A stretch of 64,000 bases of DNA from Palsa-504 sp963705835 (lineage in GTDB: Bacteria > Actinomycetota > Actinomycetes > Streptosporangiales > Streptosporangiaceae), in contig CAVPLC010000044.1 in NCBI GenBank assembly GCA_963705835.1, positions 15,024 through 79,023 on the forward strand. Direction: 5' to 3'. The notes below the pieces were generated by a model, which worked only from the letters and a program-made list of their open reading frames with translations, made no database searches and had not been told where the DNA came from. Positions 7,837 through 17,133 of this stretch are shown piece after piece (the stretch's first letter is position 1; every line of letters begins with the position of its first letter). The position numbers and the translations under genes are program-made.

Positions 7837-9303
7837 GTGAGGCGCGGTCATCAGCTCCGGTTCTTCAACTCGCTGGGCCGGCAGATCGAGGACTTCGTCC
7901 CCTCCGCCGAACCCACCGGCATGTACAGCTGCGGCCCGACCGTCTACGCCTTCCCGCACCTGGGCAACATGCGCCCCTACGTCTTCGCCGACACCGTGCG
8001 CCGCGCGCTGCGCTGGAAGGGGATAGCCGTACGGCACGTGGTCAACATCACCGACGTGGGCCACGCGGTGGCCGACACCGACACCGGCGAGGACAAGCTG
8101 GAGGTCGCCGCGGAGCAGGAACGGCGTTCGGTGCAGGAGATCGCGCAGTTCTACACGACCGCGTTCTTCGATGACATCAAAACGCTGAACATCCTGCCCG
8201 CCGCCGAGTACCCGCGGGCCAGCGACTACGTCCCGCAGATGATCGAGTTCGCCGCCGTGCTGGAAGCCAAGGGCTACACCTACCGCCTGGCGTCCGGCCT
8301 GTACTTCGACACCGCGAAGTTCCCCGGCTACGGCGAGCTGGCCCTGATGCACGTCGAAGGACAGCTGGAAGCCGCCCGCCTGGAGCAGGTGCCGGGCCGC
8401 CGGCGCAAGACCGACTTCGCGCTCTGGCGCGCCGAACCCCCGGGCCGCCGCCGCGTCATGCGCTGGGACTCGCCGTGGGGCTGGGGCGCGCCGGGCTGGC
8501 ACCTGGAGTGCACGGTGATGAGCATCGCCCTGCTCGGCCCGCACTTCGACATCCACACCGGCGGGATCGATCACCGCGAGCTCCACCACGTCAACGAGAT
8601 CGCGCAGGCCGAGGCCTACCTCGGCGACGGCAAGCCGTGGGTCCGGTTCTGGCTGCACAACGAGTTCCTGCAGCTCGGCGCGGTTAAGATGGCCAAGTCC
8701 GCGGGCGGCGCCCCCCGGCTGGCCGACCTCACCGAGGCCGGCTATCACCCGATGGCGTTCCGGCTGTTCCTGCTCGGCGGCCACTACCGCAGCCAGCTCG
8801 ACTTCACCCTGGACGCCATGGACGCCGCCCAGGCCACCCTCCGCCGCCTGGTCGCCCGCATCCACCCCCTGCGACCCCTTCCCCCTGCCGACACCCTCGA
8901 AGCCGCGGCCACACAAGACAACGCAGCCGCCGCGGCTCTCGACCTCATCGACGCCGCCATCGCCGCCGATCTGAGCACCCCGAGGCTCCTCGCCGTCCTC
9001 CAGGACGCCCTGCGCGACCCCGCGATCACCCCGGACGGCCTGCGCACGGTCACCGCCGCCGCCGACGCCCTCCTCGGCCTGAACCTGGCCACCCTGGACC
9101 CCGCCGACCTGGACCCCAGCCGGTCAACAACAGACCTGACCCCAGACGAGCGCCAAGCCATCGAGCAACTAGTCGCCGAGCGCACAAAGGCCCGAGAGCA
9201 GCACAACTGGTCCCGCGCCGACCGGATCCGCGCCGAGCTCGAGGACCGGGGCGTCCAGGTCACCGACACCCCGGAAGGCCCGGTCTGGCAGCTCTCTTCT
9301 TGA
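7837..9303 (+). CDS. cysS: Cysteinyl-tRNA synthetase (HIGN variant)
   Basis: A 488-residue class I synthetase. MYSCGPTVYAFPHLGN holds the first zinc cysteine and the HIGH motif in its HLGN form. Further zinc ligands lie in LECTVMS and GIDHRELHH, and KMAKS replaces KMSKS. The C-terminal DALR-type helical domain ends in TPEGPVWQL. The HIGN form occurs in several bacterial CysRS groups, so activity is plausible. Many actinobacteria also encode another CysRS or MshC, so this may be a second copy. GTG start, weak ribosome site. Confidence 0.92.
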   Translation: MRRGHQLRFFNSLGRQIEDFVPSAEPTGMYSCGPTVYAFPHLGNMRPYVFADTVRRALRWKGIAVRHVVNITDVGHAVADTDTGEDKLEVAAEQERRSVQEIAQFYTTAFFDDIKTLNILPAAEYPRASDYVPQMIEFAAVLEAKGYTYRLASGLYFDTAKFPGYGELALMHVEGQLEAARLEQVPGRRRKTDFALWRAEPPGRRRVMRWDSPWGWGAPGWHLECTVMSIALLGPHFDIHTGGIDHRELHHVNEIAQAEAYLGDGKPWVRFWLHNEFLQLGAVKMAKSAGGAPRLADLTEAGYHPMAFRLFLLGGHYRSQLDFTLDAMDAAQATLRRLVARIHPLRPLPPADTLEAAATQDNAAAAALDLIDAAIAADLSTPRLLAVLQDALRDPAITPDGLRTVTAAADALLGLNLATLDPADLDPSRSTTDLTPDERQAIEQLVAERTKAREQHNWSRADRIRAELEDRGVQVTDTPEGPVWQLSS

Positions 9304-9490
9304 TGCATCCATACCGCGCGCTTATCACCAAGACGCAAACATCTATTGGACGGCCCGCGCTTCGACCCGGTTTTCTTGACCTGATGAAGGCTCCCCACCT
9401 GAGGACCCCACACGCGCCCGCTGTACCACCATCCGAGATAACTGTTGGCCGCGCCGCGCTCCCCACCGTAAACATGAACGCAATGTCCCG

Positions 9491-10414
9491 CTACGCCTCG
9501 GCCCCGGCTGCCCCGTCCCGCGCCACGCCGGCCGCCAGCTCCACGAAGCTCCGCACCACCGCCCGCGAATCCCCAGAACGCCACGCCACGGACAAGGACG
9601 TCAACGGCACCCCCTTGCTCGCCACGAACACCAGCCCCGGCCGGGCGTGGTACACCTCCGCCGAGGCCGGGCACAGGCTGATCCCCCGCCCGGCCACGAC
9701 GTGCTCCCGCCACTCGTCGATCGTCCGTGCCACCGCCCCGATGACCGGAACGTCCCCTCCCGGCCGCGGATTCACCAGCCAGTCGTCCCGCCACCGCAAG
9801 GGCGCGCAGCCGTCAGCAGCAGGACAGCACGCCACCCACGGCAGCCCGGCCACGTCGGCCAGCTCCAGCACATCGCGGCCGGCCAGCGGATGACCCGCGG
9901 GCAGCACGAACACCCGCGGCTCCTCCTCCACCTCGAGCAGCGACAACCCCGGGGCGTCCACCGGCGGCCGCACCAGCGCCACGTCGCTGGAGTGATCGAG
10001 CAGCCCGGCGGCGGGCGAGGCCAGGTCAAAGGTCAGCAACGACAGCTCGACCGACGGGTACGCCGTCCCGAAGGCCCCGAGCAGCCGGGAACGCATCGAA
10101 CCGCTGGCCGCCACGGTCATGCCCACGCACAGCCGCCCGGAGACCGCGCGAGCCGCGTTGAGCGCCGCCGAGACCCCGCGCTCCACCGAGGCCAGCGTCT
10201 CACGGGCGTAACCGAGGAACGCCGTGCCTGCGGGCGTCAGCACGACCCCCCGGCTGGTGCGGCGCAGCAGGTCAGTGCCGACGGCGGTTTCCAGCTGCCG
10301 GATCTGCGTGCTGAGCACCTGCTGCGCGACGTGCACGCGGCGGGCGGCGGCGCTAAAGCTCGCGTCCTCGGCGACCGCGACGAAGTAGCGCAGGTGCCGC
10401 AGTTCGATGTTCAT
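9491..10414 (-). CDS. LysR family transcriptional regulator
   Basis: A 307-residue regulator. Residues 1-60 form the winged helix (MNIELRHLRYFVAVAEDASF, then AARRVHVAQQVLSTQIRQLE) and the rest is the periplasmic-binding-like effector domain. It is divergent from the ferritin-like/CDGSH locus with about 75 bp between starts. LysR proteins usually control the divergent neighbour, so this iron-protein locus is the likely target. The 187 bp downstream, to the cysS stop, shows no gene. Confidence 0.9.
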   Translation of the reverse strand: MNIELRHLRYFVAVAEDASFSAAARRVHVAQQVLSTQIRQLETAVGTDLLRRTSRGVVLTPAGTAFLGYARETLASVERGVSAALNAARAVSGRLCVGMTVAASGSMRSRLLGAFGTAYPSVELSLLTFDLASPAAGLLDHSSDVALVRPPVDAPGLSLLEVEEEPRVFVLPAGHPLAGRDVLELADVAGLPWVACCPAADGCAPLRWRDDWLVNPRPGGDVPVIGAVARTIDEWREHVVAGRGISLCPASAEVYHARPGLVFVASKGVPLTSLSVAWRSGDSRAVVRSFVELAAGVARDGAAGAEA

Positions 10415-10488
10415 CGAGAGCACAATCCTAACCGCCGCGCGAGCAAAGGCCGGCAGGCAAGAATGAGCCTACGAGGGAGGCCGAAAAC

Positions 10489-12024
10489 ATGAGTGAAAGC
10501 CAAGGGGGACAGGGGCGGCTCGCCCAGGTCATCGCCACCAGGGGCGGCCTGGCCCCGCCCGAGGCGCCGTTCGTGATCGAGCACCGCGAGGCGCTGTATC
10601 TACATGCTGTGCGAGGCCTCCGAGCTCGAGCACGGCATCATGTGCCAGTACCTGTACGCCGCGTTCTCGCTGAAGCAGTCCGACCGACGAGGGCCTGAGC
10701 CGCCGAGGAAGCCCGAAGCCGTCCAACGCTGGCGCAAGACCGATCTCCCACGTGGCCACGCAGGAGATGCTGCACCTGTCGCTGGTGCAGAACCTGCTGT
10801 CGGCCATCGGCTGCGCCCCGCACCTGTCCCGGCCGAACTTCCCGCACCCCGCCACCCACTACCCGGCCGGCGTGCACCTGGCGCTGTTGCCGTTCGGCGA
10901 GCCCGCGCTGCAGCACTTCATGTTCCTGGAGCGCCCGGAGGGCATGGACCTCGACGACGCGGAGGGCATGGCCGCCTTCGGCCGCGCCGCGCCGGCCATG
11001 CAGGCGGGCGAGATCGTGCCCCGCAGCCAGGACTTCGCCACCGTCGGGCACCTGTACCGGTCGATCGAGGCCGGGATCGCGCACCTGGCCGACAAGTTCG
11101 GCGAGCGCTGGCTGTTCGTCGGCCCGCCGCGGGCCCAGGCCACCCAGCAGTACTTCGGCTGGCCGGAGCTGGTCGCGGTGACCGACGCCGCGTCGGCGCA
11201 GAAGGCGATCGACGAGATCCTCGAGCAGGGCGAGGGCCCGCGCGGCAACTGGCGGAACGCGCACTTCGGCCAGTTCGTGCGAGATCCTGGACGAGTACAC
11301 TCCAGCTCCGCGACGGCCAACCCGGCCTTCAACCCGGTCCGCCCGGTGGTCACGGTCAACGTCAGGCCCAGCGAGCGCGACACCGGCGTCCCGCTCGTCA
11401 CCGACCCGCTGACCTCCCGCGTGATGGACCTGTTCAACGTCACCTACGAGGTCCTGCTGCTGATGCTGCAGCGCTTCTTCGCGCACACCGAGGAGACCGA
11501 CGCGCAGCTCAAGGCGCTGGCCGACGCCACCGTCAACCTGATGTTCGGTGCCATCAAGCCGCTCGGCGACCTGGTCACGACGCTGCCCGGCGGGCCCGGA
11601 GTACCCGGGCCGCACGGCCGGCCCCAGCTTCGAGCTGTTCTACGAGTCCGACTACGTGCTGCCGCACCGCGAAGCGGCCTGGATCCTGCTCACCGAGCGC
11701 ATCCGCCAGGCCGCCGCGTTCTGCGAGCCCGGCGTCCCGTGCGCCCCCACCATCGCCGGCAGCCTCGACACCGTCAGGTCCAGCCTCAATGACATCGCGG
11801 CGGCCCTCGAGGCCCACATGCCGGCCCGCGACATCCACCTCGCCGAACAAGACCAGGCTCCGGCTGAGGTCCCAGCCTCCGTCCTGTCCCGCGCCGAAGA
11901 TTTTTACCGAACGGGCACGGGTTCGTCCGTCCGGGACCACCCCGCGCAACCCGCCCTGACCGCCCTGCTGACCTCCGCCTACCAGGCCGTGCAAGCCGCC
12001 GACCCCGCACCGCCACCCGCCTAG
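10489..12024 (+). pseudogene. Ferritin-like (VioB-type) domain protein, multiply frameshifted
   Basis: A ferritin-like diiron protein of the iminophenyl-pyruvate dimer synthase (VioB) type, broken into several frames. It starts MSESQGGQGRLAQVIATRGG, shifts near 10601 into MLCEASELEHGIMCQYLYAA, shifts again through 10680-10745 into VATQEMLHLSLVQNLLSAIG, has three compensating one-base insertions at 11282-11330, and a last shift near 11585 into ELFYESDYVLPHREAAW. The ExxH-type helices (EASELEHG, ATQEMLHL) carry the metal ligands. All slips behave as single extra bases, mostly C. The next frame continues through a linker into the CDGSH gene, so both may be one gene. Confidence 0.7.
11901..11925. 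repeat. Dispersed short repeat, copy A
   Basis: TTTTTACCGAACGGGCAC followed by GGGTTC. It matches copy B at 40475-40498 at 23 of 24 positions. The AT-rich start is out of character with the GC-rich coding DNA around it. Confidence 0.55.
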
Positions 12025-12383
12025 TCGAAAGCGTCCTGCGCCCCCTAAGCGAGGCCCTGACCCAGCCCCCCGCAACCCCCGTCACCCCCACAACTCCCGC
12101 TACCCCCGTCATCCCCGCAACCCCCGCAACCCCACTCGCCACTTCAACCCCACCAGCCCCATCCGCATCATCCACCCCAGAGGCCGCTTCCGCCCCAGCC
12201 GCCTCACTGTGGGACCTCGCGACGGCCGCGACCACGCTGCGGGTCCGCCTCGGTACCGACGCCCCGCCCGGCCTGCTCGAGGCGACCGCGGCCCTGCAGG
12301 AGCTGGCCTGCGCCGAGGGGACAGCGGGGGAACGGGACCGGCGGATCGCGGCCCTTGAGGACCTGCAGCGCGGCCTGCGCCCG
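12025..12383 (+). other. Pro/Thr/Ala-rich linker reading into the CDGSH gene
   Basis: These 359 bases have no stop in the frame of the CDGSH gene. They encode a Pro/Thr/Ala-rich stretch (repeated TPATPV-like units, about 12060-12200) and then a predicted helix ending AALEDLQRGLRPV. The frame is open upstream past 12024 (TRLVESVLRPLSEALTQ). A single base slip would join it to the ferritin-like domain. I read it as an interdomain linker rather than intergenic DNA. Confidence 0.55.
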
Positions 12384-13697
12384 GTGATCATGACCGCCAA
12401 GAACGGCCCCTACCTGGTCACCAACGTCCCGGTGCGCACCCCGCTCGGCGAGCGCCTGCCCGCGCCGCCGCAGCTCGCCCTGTGCCGCTGCGGCGCGTCA
12501 GCGATCAAGCCGTCCTGCGACGGAACCTGCGCCACCAACGGGTTCACGGACGACAAGGACCCGAACCGGGTGCCCGATCACCGTGACACCTATCCCGGCC
12601 AGCAGGTCACGATCTTCGACAACCGGGGCATCTGCCAGCACTCGGGCCTGTGCACCGACCGGCTGGCCACCGCGTTCCGCACCGACAAAGAGCCGTTCGT
12701 CGCGCCCAGCGGCGCCCGGATGGACGAGCTGATCCGGGCCGTCCGCGACTGCCCGTCCGGGGCGCTGAGCCTGGCCTTCGACGGCGACGAGGCGCGCAGC
12801 CTGGTCGACTGGCACGGGCAGCGCGAGCGCGGCATCGAGATCACCCAGGACGGTCCGTACCGGGTGACCGGCGGCGTCCCGCTGACCGACGCGACGGGTG
12901 CCGACGTGCCCCGGGCCGGGGGCTCCTCCCGCGAGCACTACGCGCTCTGCCGGTGCGGTCACTCGCAGAACAAGCCGTTCTGCAGCGGAATGCACTGGTA
13001 CGTCGAGTTCCGCGACCCGGTCCGCGCGCCCGGCGCGGAGCCGACCCTGTTCGAGTGGGCCGGCGGGCTGCCCGCGCTGACCCGGATGACCCGGCTGCTG
13101 TACGAGAGGCACGTGCCCGCCGACGACCTGCTCGCGGCGGTCTTCGCCACCATGGCGCCCGGGCAGCCCGAGCGCGAGGCCGCCGTCGTCGCCGAGGCGT
13201 TCGGGGGTCCTTCCGCGACGCAGGCCAGCGGACGGCCAGGCTTCACCGAAGAGCAGCGCGCCCGCTGGGTTGCGTTGGCCGTGCGGGCCGCCGACGAGGC
13301 CAAGCTGCCCGCCGACCCGCAGTTCCGCGCCGCGCTCGGCTCCTACCTGGAATGGAGTTCGCGTGCCCCCGGCACGCCCCCGCCCGCGTGGGACTGGGGT
13401 CCGGCCGGCCCGCCGTCCGAGGAGCCGGCGCAAACGAAGGACGACACCGCGGAGGTCGCGTTGCCCGGACCCGACGAGACGGTGAGCTTCGAGGCGCACA
13501 TCAAGCCGCTGTTCCGCGAGCACGACCGCAAGTCGATGTCGTTCGCGTTCGACCTGTGGTCGCAGGCCGACGTCCAGGAGCACGCCGCGGACATCCTCGA
13601 ACGGCTCCGCAACGGCACCATGCCCTGCGACGGCGCCTGGCCGCAGGACAAGATCGAGGTGTTCCAGCGCTGGACCGAATCGGGCTTCCAGCCCTGA
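12384..13697 (+). CDS. CDGSH / 4Fe-4S / CDGSH / globin-like iron protein
   Basis: A 437-residue multidomain protein, or the C-terminal part of a longer one. Residues 33-50 are a CDGSH-type cluster site with CDGTC, where Cys replaces the usual His ligand. Residues 84-125 (CQHSGLC ... RDCPSG) resemble the Fer4_19 monocluster ferredoxin. A second CDGSH-like site reads CRCGHSQNKPFCSGMHW. Then comes a truncated-globin-like stretch (ALTRMTRLLYERHVPADDLL ... AFGGP ... FTEEQRARWV) whose middle is short and lacks an obvious proximal His. The last ~70 residues (FEAHIKPLFREHDRKSMSFA) are a conserved but unnamed domain. GTG start assumed. A redox or iron-handling role is inferred. Confidence 0.75.
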   Translation: MIMTAKNGPYLVTNVPVRTPLGERLPAPPQLALCRCGASAIKPSCDGTCATNGFTDDKDPNRVPDHRDTYPGQQVTIFDNRGICQHSGLCTDRLATAFRTDKEPFVAPSGARMDELIRAVRDCPSGALSLAFDGDEARSLVDWHGQRERGIEITQDGPYRVTGGVPLTDATGADVPRAGGSSREHYALCRCGHSQNKPFCSGMHWYVEFRDPVRAPGAEPTLFEWAGGLPALTRMTRLLYERHVPADDLLAAVFATMAPGQPEREAAVVAEAFGGPSATQASGRPGFTEEQRARWVALAVRAADEAKLPADPQFRAALGSYLEWSSRAPGTPPPAWDWGPAGPPSEEPAQTKDDTAEVALPGPDETVSFEAHIKPLFREHDRKSMSFAFDLWSQADVQEHAADILERLRNGTMPCDGAWPQDKIEVFQRWTESGFQP

Positions 13698-13702
13698 CCG
13701 CC

Positions 13703-13978
13703 ATGCAGTTCCTGGTCATCTGCCGTCCCGACCCGGGCGGGGACCCTGAGGAGTTCGCGCGGCTGGTCCCGTTCGAGACCGAGAAACTACGCGAGCTGGC
13801 GGCGGCGGGCAAACTGACCGGCGCCTGGAACCCTGGCCCCCCGGGCCGCCCGGGCGCCGTGCTCATGCTCGAAGCCGTCGACGAGGACGAGACGGCCAGC
13901 CTGATCGCGACCCTGCCGCTGGTCCAGGCCGACCTGATCACCACCGAGATCATCGCCCTGCACCCCATCGAGCTGTGA
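13703..13978 (+). CDS. YCII-like small protein
   Basis: A 91-residue protein beginning MQFLVICRPDPGGDPEEFAR and ending in a helix and edge strand (LITTEIIALHPIEL). Size and pattern fit the dimeric alpha/beta-barrel YCII or muconolactone-isomerase-like superfamily. It begins 5 bp after the CDGSH gene stop, so it is very likely in the same operon. Catalytic residues cannot be assigned. Confidence 0.7.
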   Translation: MQFLVICRPDPGGDPEEFARLVPFETEKLRELAAAGKLTGAWNPGPPGRPGAVLMLEAVDEDETASLIATLPLVQADLITTEIIALHPIEL

Positions 13979-13983
13979 GGTCC

Positions 13984-15444
13984 TCAGGGCATCCCGCCGG
14001 CGTGATGCCGGAACAGGTACTGCGGCTCGGGTACCTGGGGGAGCGGCGGCCCGGGCGGAACGACCCGCGTCGCGAGCAGCCCGGCGAGCGCGAAGCCGGC
14101 CGCGACGAACATGGCCACCGCGGTCCGGTGAGCGATGTCGCCGTGCAGGGCGACCAGCGTCGCGGACACGATCGCGACGCCCAGCGCCGAACCGCACTGC
14201 CTGGTGGCGGTCAGCAGGGCGCTGGCCGTGCCCTCGGACCGGGCGGCGACCGGCCCGTGGGTCCCGGCCAGGGTGGAGGAGACCTGGCTGAGCCGGGCCG
14301 CGACGCCGAGCACGAACTGTGCCGCAAGCAGCGCGGGCAGCGAACCGGCCAGCACCGCGAGGGCGCCTCCGCACAGCGCCAGCAGCGAGGTGGCCAGGGC
14401 GATGGCCAGCGCGCGCCGCGGGCCCAGCGCCGGCACGAGCCGGCCGGCCGGGCCGGACAGCGCGAACGCCCCGGCCGCCTGCGGGACGAAGCACAGGCCG
14501 GTGAGCGCCGGGCTGAGCGCCCGCCCCTCCTGCAGGTACAGCGTCACCAGGAGCACCTGCCCGGCGCTGTAGGCGCCGACCGCGATCAGGCTGAGGTTGG
14601 CGCCCAGGATGCCGCGGTCCTTGAGCAGGTCCAGGTCGAGGATCGGGGCCCGGGCCATCCGTTCCCGGACGACGAACGCGCCGAGCAGCACGGCCGCGGC
14701 CGCGGCGAGCAGGGCCGGCTGGGTGACCTGCAGCGTGTCGCCCGCCCGTACCGCGGCGAGCACGAGCAGCGCGACCCCCGCGGTCACGCTGATGGCGCCG
14801 GGCACGTCCAGCTGCCCGCGGGTTCCGGGCGGATCCGGCGGCAGCAGCCGGTACGAGGCGGCGAGCAGCGCGATCCCGATCGGCACGTTGACGAAGAAGA
14901 CCAGCCGCCACGTGGCCTCGGCCAGCAGGCCGCCGAGCACCGCGCCCGACGCGAAACCGGTCGACACGATCGCCCCGTAGGTGCCCAGGGCCCGGCTCCG
15001 CTCCTGCTCGCCGGGATAGGCGGTGACCAGCAACGACAGGCCCGCTGGGGCGAGCATCGCGGCCCCGATCCCCTGGATCACCCGCGAGGTGATCAGCAGC
15101 CCGGGCTCGACGGCCAGGCCCCCGGCGACGCTCGCGATGACGAAGGTGGCCAGCCCGATCCGGTACAGCCTGGCCCTGCCGTACGCGTCCGCCAGCCGCC
15201 CGCCCAGCAGCAAGAACCCGCCGAACGCGACCGCGTACGCGCTTATCAGCCACTGCAGCGTCGTCGTGGCGATATGCAACCCGTGCTGGATCGACGGCAG
15301 GGCCACGTTCACGATCGTGAAATCAAGCACCACCATGAACTGCGCCATCGACAGCGTCACCAGCAACGCGAACCCCGCGCGACCCGCCCCCGCCGGCGCC
15401 TGCCCCAGGCCGCCACCGTCGCTCGCCGTCTCGGAACTCCCCAT
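13984..15444 (-). CDS. MFS transporter, DHA2 (14-TM) family
   Basis: A 486-residue multidrug/proton antiporter with about 14 hydrophobic segments. The N-terminal DFTIVNVALPSIQ is the D1 signature, GGRLADAYGRARLY is motif A, and ASGAVLGGLLAEATW is the motif C region typical of drug efflux pumps. It is convergent with the CDGSH/YCII unit (5-bp gap) and 8 bp downstream of the nucleotidyltransferase gene. The substrate is unknown, and no TetR or MarR regulator is adjacent. Confidence 0.9.
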   Translation of the reverse strand: MGSSETASDGGGLGQAPAGAGRAGFALLVTLSMAQFMVVLDFTIVNVALPSIQHGLHIATTTLQWLISAYAVAFGGFLLLGGRLADAYGRARLYRIGLATFVIASVAGGLAVEPGLLITSRVIQGIGAAMLAPAGLSLLVTAYPGEQERSRALGTYGAIVSTGFASGAVLGGLLAEATWRLVFFVNVPIGIALLAASYRLLPPDPPGTRGQLDVPGAISVTAGVALLVLAAVRAGDTLQVTQPALLAAAAAVLLGAFVVRERMARAPILDLDLLKDRGILGANLSLIAVGAYSAGQVLLVTLYLQEGRALSPALTGLCFVPQAAGAFALSGPAGRLVPALGPRRALAIALATSLLALCGGALAVLAGSLPALLAAQFVLGVAARLSQVSSTLAGTHGPVAARSEGTASALLTATRQCGSALGVAIVSATLVALHGDIAHRTAVAMFVAAGFALAGLLATRVVPPGPPLPQVPEPQYLFRHHAGGMP

Positions 15445-15452
15445 CGGTGTGG

Positions 15453-15761
15453 TCAGGCGAACGCAGGAGCCCGAACCCTGGCCACGGGATCATCCTCGAA
15501 AAGCAGCTTGCCGCCCACCGCCACACGCCCCGCCAGCTCCAGCGGAGCACGATCAAGTACCAGCAGGTCCACTCCCGGCGGCAGCAGGATCTCGAATGAA
15601 TTCGGCGGCCGGTCGCCGAAGTAGGCGGCGATATCGATGTCCGACCCCGGACGGTGGGATCCCGTGGCCCGGCTGCCGAACAGGTAGGCAAAGCGGGCCC
15701 CGGCCCTTCGAAGCGCCGCGACGGACTCCGCGGTCACCGATCCGACCTGGCTGACGTCCAT
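15453..15761 (-). CDS. MNT-type nucleotidyltransferase, C-terminally short
   Basis: A 102-residue minimal nucleotidyltransferase. YLFGSRATG and the GSDIDIAAYFG pair of aspartates form the active site, as in MNT proteins that AMPylate HEPN toxins. Family members usually continue 25-40 residues beyond DPVAR; here the protein stops at VRAPAFA, so it looks truncated. No HEPN partner is adjacent. The start at 15761 is chosen for a GGGAG sequence upstream. Confidence 0.75.
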   Translation of the reverse strand: MDVSQVGSVTAESVAALRRAGARFAYLFGSRATGSHRPGSDIDIAAYFGDRPPNSFEILLPPGVDLLVLDRAPLELAGRVAVGGKLLFEDDPVARVRAPAFA

Positions 15762-15855
15762 GTTCTCAGTCTCCCAGATCATCACCCCGGTGCCTGCTCG
15801 CCTGCCCCCCGTGTCAAACAGCGGGCTCTGAACGGGCCATGGTGCCTGCCGTCGT

Positions 15856-15873
15856 CCCCCAGACCGCTGGGGG
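15856..15873. repeat. GC hairpin element 1
   Basis: CCCCCAG, loop ACCG, CTGGGGG. It is preceded by GTCGT like the other members and sits 16 bp before the GTG of the flavoprotein gene. Confidence 0.6.
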
Positions 15874-15888
15874 GGCACAATGTAGTCC

Positions 15889-17133
15889 GTGGCGGAGCGA
15901 ACCCCCAAGAACCCGATCGTGATCGTCGGCGGCGGCATGACCGGAGGCAACGCTGCTGCCACCCTCAGGGACGAGGGCTATCCGGGACCCGTCGTGCTGA
16001 TCAGCGCCGAGCCGAGCTTCCCCTTCGGCCGTCCCCCGCTGTCCAAGACCTACCTGCGGTCGGAGGAGGACCTCGACGGCTGGTACGTCCGACCGGCCGG
16101 CTGGTACGCCGGTCACGACGTCGAATGCCGCGAAGGCTGCCGCGTGGCGGCGGTCGACACCGCCGCGCACACGGTCACTCTGGACTCCGGCCAGGAGCTC
16201 AGCTACCACAAGATCCTGATCGCCACCGGAGGCCAGAACCGCCTGCTCACGGTTCCAGGCGCCGGGCTGCCCGGGATCCACTACCTGCGGACCAAGGCCG
16301 AGTGCGACGCGATCAAGGCGGAGGCGGCGCCGGGCCGGCGCGCGGTCGTGGTGGGCATGGGGTTCATCGGCTGCGAGGTCGCCGCCTCGCTGACCCAGCT
16401 CGGCGTTAGCGTGACCACGGTCTACCCGGGCCGGGACCCGCTGGAGAGGGTCCTGGGCGGCCAGGTCGGCGCGCTGATCGGCGCGTTCCACCGCGCCCAC
16501 GGGGTCGAGCTGCTGGCCGGGGACCAGGTAGCCGCGTTCGAGGGGACCGAACGCCTGGAGACGGTCGTGACCGCGGCCGGACGCCGCATCCCGTGTGATT
16601 TCGCCGTGGCGGGCGTCGGCATCCAGCCCGTCGTCCCGCCCGTCGCGGTCGAGCAGCAGAACGGGATCCTGGTCGACGACCTGTGCCGGACCAGCGCGGC
16701 CGACGTCTACGCGGCCGGCGACGTGGCCAACATCGACCACCCGCTGTTCGGGCGCATCCGGGTCGAGCACTACAACAACGCGGAGAAGCAGGGCGCCGCC
16801 GTGGCCAGGTCCATGCTCGGCTCGACCGACCCCTATGACTACCTCTACACCTTCTGGTCCGACCAGTACGAGCACAAGATCGAGTACGCCGGCTACGTCA
16901 GGACCTGGGATGAGTTCGTGATCCGCGGCAGCCTGGAAGACCAGAAGCTGGTCGGCTTCTACCTGGTGGACGGGGTGGTGCGGGCCGCCGTGGGCCTGGA
17001 CCGCGGCGGCGATCCCGAACTGGACCTGGACGGCGAGATGGCCGCCGGCGCCCGCCTGGTCGCCGCGCGGGCCCGCCCGGCACCTGGCGTGCTCGCCGAC
17101 GAGCGCACCGACCTGTGGTCGCTCACTGGCTAA
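15889..17133 (+). CDS. FAD-dependent ferredoxin reductase-like oxidoreductase
   Basis: A 414-residue flavoprotein of the putidaredoxin-reductase type. IVIVGGGMTGGNAAATLR binds FAD, AVVVGMGFIGCEVAASL binds NAD(P)H, and VYAAGDVANIDHPL is the second FAD motif. The ~85-residue C-terminal domain is of the reductase type. It would pass electrons from NAD(P)H to a [2Fe-2S] ferredoxin; the clustered Fe-S proteins at 12.4-13.7 kb are possible but unproven partners. GTG start. It is divergent from the nucleotidyltransferase and overlaps the convergent SDR stop by 4 bp. Confidence 0.92.
   Translation: MAERTPKNPIVIVGGGMTGGNAAATLRDEGYPGPVVLISAEPSFPFGRPPLSKTYLRSEEDLDGWYVRPAGWYAGHDVECREGCRVAAVDTAAHTVTLDSGQELSYHKILIATGGQNRLLTVPGAGLPGIHYLRTKAECDAIKAEAAPGRRAVVVGMGFIGCEVAASLTQLGVSVTTVYPGRDPLERVLGGQVGALIGAFHRAHGVELLAGDQVAAFEGTERLETVVTAAGRRIPCDFAVAGVGIQPVVPPVAVEQQNGILVDDLCRTSAADVYAAGDVANIDHPLFGRIRVEHYNNAEKQGAAVARSMLGSTDPYDYLYTFWSDQYEHKIEYAGYVRTWDEFVIRGSLEDQKLVGFYLVDGVVRAAVGLDRGGDPELDLDGEMAAGARLVAARARPAPGVLADERTDLWSLTG

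Noticed and set aside
11901..11925. AT-rich stretch as a transcription terminator inside the ferritin-like locus
   Set aside because: No adequate stem precedes the T-run in the plus direction, and the near-identical copy at 40475 suggests a repeat instead.
13787..15253. A second 488-residue minus-strand frame over the MFS transporter
   Set aside because: It reads Arg/Ala/Gly-rich nonsense in another frame of the pump gene, which has all its motifs in the chosen frame.
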